DNA of 12,781 nt, taken from contig CAYYTE010000033.1 of the NCBI GenBank assembly GCA_964474685.1, positions 1 to 12,781 on the forward strand, given 5' to 3'. How positions within the stretch are numbered: position 1 is the stretch's first letter; each line of letters begins with the position of its first letter. Source of the DNA: UBA1737 sp964474685 (GTDB taxonomy: Bacteria; Bacillota_I; Bacilli_A; ML615J-28; CAG-313). The notes under the pieces are model-generated. The model did not search any database. It saw nothing but the letters and a program-made list of their open reading frames with translations, and was not told the origin of the DNA. Position numbers and translations under genes: made by a program. Positions 6,684-12,781 of this stretch are shown one piece after another.

Positions 6684-7103
6684 TTATAAAACAATAAATA
6701 AAACTTGAAATACAATCATACCCATAATTAAAAACATCATTTGAATGATACCATAAATTGTTAAAGCAACAGATTTACCCATACCTTGTTTTAGTCTTAG
6801 AAAGCCAATTCTACCCGGAGTACGGTATTCGTACTTGGACTGGATTGAACCAAATAAAATCCCTAAAAACGAGCCCATAAAACTAATACCAAATAAAAGG
6901 TAAAATAATACAATGTTTCTTAGAAAAAATGAAACAACAAAGCCTACCAAACAAATACTAGATAGTATCCCAAATATAAAACCTATAGTAATTAAATTTA
7001 CTTTTGATTTACTTATTTGATTTTTCAATGGGAGTCTTTTTGAACAACCTACACAAAAGATAGCACCTGGTTCATTTGGAGTTTGACAATTTGGGCAAAC
7101 CAT
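6684..7103 (-). CDS. Zinc-ribbon membrane protein, three-segment type
   Basis: A 139-residue protein with ribbon C3-x-x-C6 and C17-x-x-C20, a short basic stretch, then three hydrophobic segments (about 35-62, 64-90 and 112-138) and a basic loop between the second and third (KYEYRTPGRIGFLRLKQGMGK). It does not share the FPLVG-LVW core of the left-hand paralogs, so it is a separate subfamily. The function is unknown. SD AGGTGA overlaps the TAG stop of the protease gene 7 bases upstream, which favours coupled translation and a shared role with the surface protease (inference). Confidence 0.75.
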   Translation of the reverse strand: MVCPNCQTPNEPGAIFCVGCSKRLPLKNQISKSKVNLITIGFIFGILSSICLVGFVVSFFLRNIVLFYLLFGISFMGSFLGILFGSIQSKYEYRTPGRIGFLRLKQGMGKSVALTIYGIIQMMFLIMGMIVFQVLFIVL

Positions 7104-7110
7104 ATATCAC

Positions 7111-9516
7111 CTAAAAAGTAACAGATAAAGTAACACTCGAAGGAGTCATACTATCAATTGTGATTTTAAAATTCGAAGTAGATTGAGAATACCATTTTAA
7201 ATTTGTGATAATATTATTCACTTGAAATAGGTCACTATTTTTACTTTTTGCAGTATTTGTTCCCCCATCGGCTTCCACTAATGAAAGTAATTTATAATTA
7301 GTATCTGTATTGTTATAAAGTGTAGACTGCCAAATATTCCCCGTATTCTCTTTGTTTAAGTCCGCCATCACATGATAAATTCGAACCCCTGGGATTGTAT
7401 ATAAGCCACTATAACCTTTTTCCATCTCATTAACACCTGTTGGCGTATAGTAGTCAATAATGAAGTATTCGGAATAGAAGCTGTTTGACCAATTCTTGGC
7501 AATAATCAAAGCATCTCCTGATTGGGCAAACCCTCTTAAAGTAATACTTGCACTGGTAGTCGTTACAACGCTTGGATGAATCCATCCTAGAATTGATTTC
7601 GAATAACTATCAAAATCACCTACATTTGCATCCATCATAATTGAACATGCGGCACCACCACTAGGACCAATTGAAGGTTTATAGTCATAGTAATCATCAC
7701 ATCCTAAGATATGACCAGTTTCATGTATGATTGTTTCCGCATTATAAACAAGGGATTTACCAGATGCGGGTTTCTCAAATAAGAATTCATACCCTAAAAA
7801 AGTATAGAAGTCCGCTTCCACATTATCTCTAGGTTCAACTTTATCTGTAATATACTCTGTAGTTACTGCCCACCATAACGAGTAATTCGTGTAATCAACC
7901 GGAGCCGTATATACTAAATAAAGCGAATCTATGTATCCATTTGAATCGGAATCATATGTAGAATAGTCTATTTGACTATCATAATAATCAAGGGCTGCTT
8001 TTACAATGTCTTCAGCAAGATAATTATCATTCTTTTGATATTGATCAAAGTAATAGGTTGAACTATGTCCTGTTTGGAAGACAGGCATAACTTTACCAGA
8101 TATGTGTAATTGTCCATAAGATACCTTTTCGTAGTAGCTAGAAAGGCTTTCCCAACCCGTTTCGGCACTCGTTCCAAAGAAAGCAGTATTTAGGGATGTT
8201 ACCATATTTGCTTTTGCGGGATAATCCGTAAAAGCTACCGGAATAACAAGAGCTTTTGAATTCCCTGTAGAAGGCATTCCTAAAGCTAAGTCGTATTTCC
8301 CCGCATTCAATACATCTTTTAATTGAGTCGTAGTTGTATCGGTTTTAATAACTGAGTCACTACTCTCAACGACTTGAATCATAAATGTTACAGATATATC
8401 TTCATAAGAAATAGTAGCCTCATAAGTTCCTAAGACATCGGGATTCAAAGTAGATGTAACTTTATATTTTGTACTATCAATTACTTCTCTTGTACCATCA
8501 TTATAACAACAAGTAACTACTTGACTTTCGAGTAATTCTTGTAAAAGGGTTCCCTTAGTACAACTAATCGATTGATAACTTAATAACAAATTTGTTGCTA
8601 ACTTAACGCCTGATTCATTATAAGCAGGTTGTAAAATAGATTCATCTGTAAATTCAAGGATGTAGGAGCCATTATATGAAATAATAACTTCCAATAAATC
8701 TACTTTTGTTGAAATAGGATAAGTAACAACCGAAAAATCATTCCCCGTTAAGGCTTTTGAATAATTTTTCACAATACACTTTGTAACTACATCCCCTTGA
8801 GATATTGTAAAACCAACATCATTTGTTAAAGCACTCTTAACAAATAAAGAATTAATTTCTACATCTTTTACATTCACTTTTTTACATAAATTTGTTTTAA
8901 AGAAACTATCATTTAAATTTGTAGCATCCAATGTCTCTACCATGAAAGATTTACCTAGTGCCTCAAAAGTTGCATTAGCGCCGGTCATATCTAAGTATTC
9001 TAAGCCATTTGTAGTTAATTTTTTACCATATAATAAAACATTTTTACCAATGGCATATTTATCTTTATAATAATCCACTGTATCAAACTTCACATATAGA
9101 GCATTTGTTTTATCATCAACTACAATATTGTTTCCTTCAACACTTGTAATATAAGCTTCTACATTCACATATGTATTATCTTCAACACTATACGCATGTT
9201 CTACTGAATAGTCAAATGCTTTTTCCCATTTCGCATAAAATATCTTTTTACCCGTATCCGTTGATAAAATCTTAGTAACAGCACTTCCAGTTAAAGACTC
9301 ATTTTGATACCAACCTAAGAAATTATAACCATTATTCGAAGGTATTGGGAGTACAACTTCAGCACCATTTCTATATTTACTTGGTTCTAATATTAATTCA
9401 GTTCCATCCGAATAATATTCAATATCCGAATAAGTTTGTTGTTGAAAGGATTCAAAACAAGAACTAAAACAAAGAATAGAAAAAAGTATTCCAATAGTTA
9501 AACTTATTTTTTTCAT
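7111..9516 (-). CDS. M6-family (immune inhibitor A-like) metalloprotease lipoprotein
   Basis: 801 residues when started at ATG 9516-9514; a GTG at 9537 in the same frame is rejected because AGGAGG stands 6 bases before the ATG. Order: lipoprotein signal (MKKISLTIGILFSILCFSSC, probable lipid Cys20); one InlB/Flg_new-type repeat (about 35-97, with GYNFLGWY and YAKWE); an OB-like segment (about 105-190); an Ig-like Big_3-type domain (about 300-385); a peptidase M6 domain (about 395-690); and a C-terminal beta region with GVRIYHV. The zinc site is HETGHILGCDD: H598, E599 (base), H602, with D608 at the position of the third M6 ligand. Downstream SIMMDANVGDFDSYSK and LGWIHP match the family, and DSDSNGYID looks like a calcium loop. 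It is expected to be membrane-anchored outside the cell and to cut proteins; the substrate is unknown. It sits between the rhodanese-like lipoprotein (10 bases upstream) and a zinc-ribbon gene. Confidence 0.88.
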   Translation of the reverse strand: MKKISLTIGILFSILCFSSCFESFQQQTYSDIEYYSDGTELILEPSKYRNGAEVVLPIPSNNGYNFLGWYQNESLTGSAVTKILSTDTGKKIFYAKWEKAFDYSVEHAYSVEDNTYVNVEAYITSVEGNNIVVDDKTNALYVKFDTVDYYKDKYAIGKNVLLYGKKLTTNGLEYLDMTGANATFEALGKSFMVETLDATNLNDSFFKTNLCKKVNVKDVEINSLFVKSALTNDVGFTISQGDVVTKCIVKNYSKALTGNDFSVVTYPISTKVDLLEVIISYNGSYILEFTDESILQPAYNESGVKLATNLLLSYQSISCTKGTLLQELLESQVVTCCYNDGTREVIDSTKYKVTSTLNPDVLGTYEATISYEDISVTFMIQVVESSDSVIKTDTTTTQLKDVLNAGKYDLALGMPSTGNSKALVIPVAFTDYPAKANMVTSLNTAFFGTSAETGWESLSSYYEKVSYGQLHISGKVMPVFQTGHSSTYYFDQYQKNDNYLAEDIVKAALDYYDSQIDYSTYDSDSNGYIDSLYLVYTAPVDYTNYSLWWAVTTEYITDKVEPRDNVEADFYTFLGYEFLFEKPASGKSLVYNAETIIHETGHILGCDDYYDYKPSIGPSGGAACSIMMDANVGDFDSYSKSILGWIHPSVVTTTSASITLRGFAQSGDALIIAKNWSNSFYSEYFIIDYYTPTGVNEMEKGYSGLYTIPGVRIYHVMADLNKENTGNIWQSTLYNNTDTNYKLLSLVEADGGTNTAKSKNSDLFQVNNIITNLKWYSQSTSNFKITIDSMTPSSVTLSVTF

Positions 9517-9522
9517 TTGCCG

Positions 9523-9528
9523 CCTCCT
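9523..9528 (-). promoter_or_regulatory. Ribosome-binding site that fixes the M6 protease start
   Basis: AGGAGG, 6 bases before ATG 9516. It overlaps the TAG stop (9529-9527) of the upstream rhodanese-like gene, so ribosomes finishing that gene are placed to start the protease. Confidence 0.8.
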
Positions 9529-9976
9529 AGCAACCACAATCCGTTGTACCGGTTGCGATTAAAAAACTATCTTTTGCATTTAACATAAAATAATCATATC
9601 CACCCGAATACCCATACACATTTTTAAAACCATCATCGACAAGTATTTTATAAGCAATTTCAACAACGCCATCTTCTTCATCCAGTAAGTAAATTGTTGT
9701 TTTTTTTGAATATAAACCACTAACCCAATCAAGAAATTCATCATAACGCTTAGATGCAAATGGGAATTCCTTAAACCCAGTAATATGACCCTCTTTATAC
9801 ACATCTAATTCTCTTAAATCAATACCAACAAAGTTCTTACCAACAGTCGTATCTTCATAGAGTAAATTTGAATAATCTAACCATTGTTCTTTTTCATAGA
9901 TTTTTGACTTACTTGAACAAGCACCTAAACTCATAAAAAGGAGTAATAGCAAACTAACTCGTATGATCTTCTTCAT
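9527..9976 (-). CDS. Rhodanese-like lipoprotein lacking the catalytic cysteine, C-terminal CGC
   Basis: A 149-residue protein. Lipoprotein signal with lipobox LGAC (Cys20). Residues about 45-135 have rhodanese-fold landmarks: GIDLRELDVYKEGHITGF (D53, R55, G63-H64-I65), ILVDDGFKNVYGYSGGYDYF (the usual L-x-x-x-GF-x-x-V-x-x-x-x-GG). Where active rhodaneses carry the Cys loop there is LLDEEDGVVE (about 97-106), with no Cys, so sulfur transfer by the normal mechanism is not expected. The only other cysteines are C147 and C149 in the last three residues (Cys-Gly-Cys), which could hold a disulfide or a metal (inference). It starts inside trmD (23-base overlap, SD GGAGG 9 bases before the ATG) and ends 10 bases before the protease start. 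It may be a binding or redox partner at the outer membrane face. Confidence 0.75.
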   Translation of the reverse strand: MKKIIRVSLLLLLFMSLGACSSKSKIYEKEQWLDYSNLLYEDTTVGKNFVGIDLRELDVYKEGHITGFKEFPFASKRYDEFLDWVSGLYSKKTTIYLLDEEDGVVEIAYKILVDDGFKNVYGYSGGYDYFMLNAKDSFLIATGTTDCGC

Positions 9977-10529
9977 TTTTAATCTCCTCCATCAGTTTTA
10001 ATTCTTCTTTTGTGAAGTTCCTTGCTTTTAACAAATCTGGTCTCTTTATATAAGTCTTTCTTAAAGCCTCTTTTAGTCGCCATTTACGAATGTTGGCATG
10101 ATGCCCTGTAAATAATATCTCTGGAACATTTTTTCCATCATATACTTTCGGATGAGTATACTGAGGATATTCAAGAAGGCCTTCTTGAAAAGATTCTTGT
10201 TGTAAAGAATCACTCGCTATAACTCCTTCTATGAGTCTAGCAACGGAATCGACAATAATACATGCGGGGAGTTCTCCACCCGTTAAAACAAAATCTCCAA
10301 TCGATACTTCTTCATCAACATAGTTCAAAACTCTTGCGTCAAATCCTTCATAATGGCCACAAATTAAAACGATATGGTCCATTTTACTAATTCTTTTGGC
10401 AACCGCTTCATTCCATACAGTTCCTGCGGGGCTTGTTAGTATCTTGTAACTATTTTTTAAACCATCAATAGCCTCTAATGCTTTATGGATTGGCTCAACA
10501 GAAATCAGCATTCCTGCTCCGCCTCCAAA
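9954..10529 (-). CDS. trmD: tRNA (guanine-37-N1)-methyltransferase TrmD, N-terminus lost in gap
   Basis: TrmD methylates N1 of G37 in tRNAs with G36, using S-adenosylmethionine, and prevents +1 frameshifting. The visible part begins at FGGGAGM and includes the trefoil-knot SAM site (LICGHYEGFDARV, SIGDFVLTGGELPA), the linker SVARLIEGVI, and the catalytic/tRNA region QESFQEGLLEYPQYTHP with TGHHANIRKWRLKEAL. The Asp general base of the DSF motif is Glu here, a substitution I believe is found in other Firmicutes, and YTRP reads YTHP. By family comparison about 55 N-terminal residues are missing into the gap; any start read across the N run is artificial. The stop TAG (9956-9954) lies inside the rhodanese-like gene. 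It follows rimM as in most bacteria, but rplS is not next. Confidence 0.93.
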   Translation of the reverse strand, partial: FGGGAGMLISVEPIHKALEAIDGLKNSYKILTSPAGTVWNEAVAKRISKMDHIVLICGHYEGFDARVLNYVDEEVSIGDFVLTGGELPACIIVDSVARLIEGVIASDSLQQESFQEGLLEYPQYTHPKVYDGKNVPEILFTGHHANIRKWRLKEALRKTYIKRPDLLKARNFTKEELKLMEEIKNEEDHTS

Positions 10530-10629
10530 NNNNNNNNNNNNNNNNNNNNNNNNNNNNNNNNNNNNNNNNNNNNNNNNNNNNNNNNNNNNNNNNNNNNNNN
10601 NNNNNNNNNNNNNNNNNNNNNNNNNNNNN
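10530..10629. other. Assembly gap of 100 N between rimM and trmD
   Basis: Family lengths imply about 35-40 missing RimM residues plus about 55 missing TrmD residues, roughly 280-300 bases, so the 100 N do not represent the real distance. Confidence 0.9.
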
Positions 10630-11034
10630 CACATCTTGAGTTGGTAACTTCAAGACATCATTGATAACACCCATATATTCTCCTAAAGTATTATACACCT
10701 CTTTAGAAATTAAATCATTAATTAAATAAGTAAATTCATCTAGAGGAGGAACATCGGACGCATCAAATAAAAGATCTTTGTTAACAAGTTTCATTGCTTC
10801 ATCAATTGAAGAGATATTTTCAAGGAACAATATTTTATTTTTTACCTCTTCATTATAGATTGATACAATATATTCAACATATTCATTACCAAGTTGTATA
10901 TATACCTTTTTACCTTTTTGGAATCGATAATCTAAATTATCACTATCGGAGAGTACTTTTAATGCACCCGTAAGTCCTTTTACACCAACAATTCTTGCAA
11001 TTTTATAATACTTGATTTCTTTTTTTGTTTCCAT
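10630..11034 (-). CDS. rimM: Ribosome maturation factor RimM, C-terminus lost in gap
   Basis: RimM binds ribosomal protein S19 and helps mature the 3' domain of 16S rRNA. The visible 135 residues hold the N-terminal RimM barrel (YYKIARIVGVKGLTGALKV, SSIDEAMKLVNKDLLFD) and the start of the PRC-like C-terminal domain (FTYLINDLISKEVYN, GEYMGVINDVLKLPTQDV). About 35-40 residues are missing into the gap; residues read beyond it are in the wrong frame (they come from the trmD GGGAG region). ATG 11034 with AAGGA 8 bases upstream is the only good start, so the gene overlaps the end of the upstream ATPase gene by 32 bases. The usual rpsP neighbour is absent. Confidence 0.92.
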
Positions 11035-12781
11035 TCTTCTTTTCCTTTTTCTCTCTAGGATATAAATTTAATATTGATAATGAATTAAATATGGCAACAA
11101 CCGATACACCCACATCACTTAATACCGCAATCCATAAAGGGAATATCCAGTCATAAATTGTTGATAAAAATGCAAAGAGAGCAACAATTACTTTTGATAA
11201 TAAAATAAATACTACATTTACTATGGCTCTTTTATTCACATTTCTTGCAATATGTTTTGCTTCGGAGAGTTTTTCGAGGTTATCGCTCATAATAACAACG
11301 TCACTAATCGCAATCGTAGCATCACTGCCGGAAGCTCCCATAGCAACTCCCACATCGCTTGCAGCAATCACGGGTGCATCATTGATACCATCACCGACAA
11401 ACATCGTTTTTCCGTTCTTCCTAGGTTGTTCATTTTTAATTTTCGACATCCATTCTACTTTTTCGCTCGGTAATAACTCATAATATGTTTCATCCATACC
11501 AAGCGTATTTCCAACATTTAAAGCAATGGAAGCGGAATCTCCCGTAAGCATATAAAACTTTTCAACACCTTGTTTGCGAAGAAGTTTTATCGCGTGTTTT
11601 GCTTCCGGGCGAATAGTGTCACTAATCACTACATATCCAACAAGTTTCTTTTCTTTTACAACATAAATAATTAAACCCGTAGAATCAACCGTCTCACAGG
11701 CTATTTTCTCTTTTTTCATTAATCCAATATTACCAACCATGACATGGTTTCCATTTATAACTGCTTTTGTACCACCTTTAATGTCGGAGAAGTCTGTAAT
11801 AATTTCTGTAAATACATTCTCTCTTCCAAACTCTTCCACAATAGAGGTTCCAATTGGGTGAGTTGAATAATACTCAGCATAAATTAAAGTTTGTTTTAAT
11901 TCATCTTCAGATATCAAGGGATCTAGTGAAACAGCTTTAGTAATCGAAAACTGTCCTTTTGTTAGGGTTCCTGTTTTATCAAAAACAACTTGATTCACAT
12001 TCACTAAAGCTTCTAAATAATTGCTTCCTTTTACTAAAATGCCACGTTTTGAACTAAGCCCAATGCCACAAAAATATCCTAAAGGAATACTAATAACTAA
12101 AGCACATGGACAAGATATTACGAGCATTTCACAAGCCATATATATATAATGATACCAAGAGCCTTTATCAAATCCTAAGGAAAGGATTAAACCAACAATT
12201 ACAATAATGAAACTAATAGAAACTACGATTGGGGTATAATGATGAGAAAACTTTGCAATAAAGTTTTCAGTTTTTGCTTTTGATTCCGAAGCATTTTCTA
12301 CTAGATCTAAAATCTTTGTAACCATAGATTCGCCATAAGGACGAATTACTTTAATTTCAATTGGGTTACCCATATTAATACTACCTGATAAAACTTCATC
12401 CCCGACATTCATTGTTTTATATAAACTCTCTCCTGTTAAATTCTTAACATCTAATAGAGTTTTCCCACTTACAATTACACCATCTAAGGGAATCATATCA
12501 CCTTTATTAACGATTATGACATCACCTACCATTACACTTTCAACGTCAATTTCAGTAATCTCGGTGCCAATTCGGGCTTTTACCTTTTTTACATCAATCG
12601 CAAGTAATTTTGAAAGCGACTTTCTCGTATGGTTAACCGCGTGTTCTTGTAAATATTCACCGAGACGATAAAGACCCATAACCATTACCGCTTCTAAGAT
12701 GTGATTTGTGGCAATCGCACCAATAGATGCAATTGTCATCAAAAAGTTTTCATCAAAAATATGTCCCTTAATCATATTCTT
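11003..12781 (-). CDS. P1B-type Zn2+/Cd2+-exporting ATPase, 5' end outside window
   Basis: The reading frame is open to the window edge (Lys-Asn precede the Met at 12775), so the start and any N-terminal metal-binding domain are not visible. Numbered from that Met: actuator LTGES (113-117); transmembrane SCPCAL with the metal-binding CPC (222-224); phosphorylation DKTGTLT (266-272, Asp266); HP motif STHPIG (304-309); ATP-binding/hinge TGD (411-413) and GDGINDAP (461-468); final membrane segments with Lys528 (LLSKVIVALF) and Asp554 (LSDVGVSVVAIFNSL), the residues typical of the Zn/Cd/Pb (P1B-2, ZntA/CadA) class. It pumps divalent heavy metals out of the cytoplasm at the cost of ATP. The tail is Lys-rich and its last codons overlap rimM by 32 bases, implying coupled translation. 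Copper specificity is unlikely given this signature. Confidence 0.92.
   Translation of the reverse strand, partial: KNMIKGHIFDENFLMTIASIGAIATNHILEAVMVMGLYRLGEYLQEHAVNHTRKSLSKLLAIDVKKVKARIGTEITEIDVESVMVGDVIIVNKGDMIPLDGVIVSGKTLLDVKNLTGESLYKTMNVGDEVLSGSINMGNPIEIKVIRPYGESMVTKILDLVENASESKAKTENFIAKFSHHYTPIVVSISFIIVIVGLILSLGFDKGSWYHYIYMACEMLVISCPCALVISIPLGYFCGIGLSSKRGILVKGSNYLEALVNVNQVVFDKTGTLTKGQFSITKAVSLDPLISEDELKQTLIYAEYYSTHPIGTSIVEEFGRENVFTEIITDFSDIKGGTKAVINGNHVMVGNIGLMKKEKIACETVDSTGLIIYVVKEKKLVGYVVISDTIRPEAKHAIKLLRKQGVEKFYMLTGDSASIALNVGNTLGMDETYYELLPSEKVEWMSKIKNEQPRKNGKTMFVGDGINDAPVIAASDVGVAMGASGSDATIAISDVVIMSDNLEKLSEAKHIARNVNKRAIVNVVFILLSKVIVALFAFLSTIYDWIFPLWIAVLSDVGVSVVAIFNSLSILNLYPREKKEKKNGNKKRNQVL

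Noticed and set aside
9517..9537. GTG start giving the M6 protease seven extra N-terminal residues
   Set aside because: The extra residues translate the SD itself (Ala-Arg-Arg-Arg) and would spoil the lipoprotein signal; ATG 9516 has a perfect AGGAGG 6 bases upstream.
9580..9804. Second minus-strand frame inside the rhodanese-like gene
   Set aside because: It overlaps fully with a gene that has a signal peptide, a good SD and a family fold; the alternative product has no family features.
10495..10634. Continuous RimM and TrmD reading frames across the 100-N gap
   Set aside because: The gap length is a placeholder. The RimM extension reads the trmD GGGAG region in the wrong frame, and the apparent TrmD Met lies in rimM sequence.
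11223..11483. Plus-strand open frames inside the P-type ATPase gene
   Set aside because: They are antisense shadows of the conserved ATP-binding region, with no ribosome-binding site or recognisable protein.
1..12781. Mobile element, CRISPR array, tRNA/rRNA or phage genes
   Set aside because: No transposase, integrase, terminal repeats, direct-repeat arrays or RNA-gene signatures were seen on either strand.

Overview
The window looks like a low-GC, AT-rich Firmicutes chromosome. Shine-Dalgarno (SD) sites are strong (GGAGG, AGGAGG, AGGTGA), the standard code fits (TGG for Trp, no in-frame TGA inside genes), and the stops are mostly TAA and TAG. The mix of a CvfB/YitL regulator, a secreted M6 protease with an InlB/Flg_new-type repeat, and many small zinc-ribbon membrane proteins suggests the Erysipelotrichia/RF39-like branch; that placement is inference. 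Three runs of exactly 100 N (2363-2462, 5495-5594, 10530-10629) look like fixed-size scaffold gaps, so this is probably a draft or metagenome assembly and the true gap lengths are unknown.

Left part (1-2963, all minus strand): zinc-ribbon membrane protein (2589-2963), hairpin, a second damaged zinc-ribbon paralog (2183-2518), an 85-residue paralog without the ribbon (1910-2167), a MATE-family transporter (563-1885), and an AraC/GyrI-type regulator (1-458) that runs off the edge and carries a TAA at codon 15. A divergent promoter region (2964-3101) separates this block from cvfB (3102-3974, plus strand), which ends in a clear terminator facing the next gene.

Middle (4029-6101, minus): a secreted phosphodiester glycosidase (NAGPA family) with three fibronectin-III-like repeats and a C-terminal Gly-Cys/transmembrane/Lys tail. 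It has its own recognisable promoter.

Right part (6219-12781, minus): one compact apparent operon, in transcription order a Zn/Cd-type P1B ATPase (start outside the window), rimM, trmD, a rhodanese-like lipoprotein without the catalytic cysteine, an M6-type metalloprotease lipoprotein, and two zinc-ribbon membrane proteins, closed by a terminator at 6171-6212. Genes overlap by 32 and 23 bases or sit 7-10 bases apart, and SD sites overlap upstream stops, so translation is likely coupled. Housekeeping translation genes (rimM, trmD) are thus wired to a metal exporter upstream and a cell-surface module downstream, in place of the usual rpsP and rplS neighbours. The most interesting material is this hybrid operon, the cysteine-less rhodanese ending in CGC, and the local family of small zinc-ribbon membrane proteins. 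No RNA genes, CRISPR arrays, insertion sequences or phage genes were seen.
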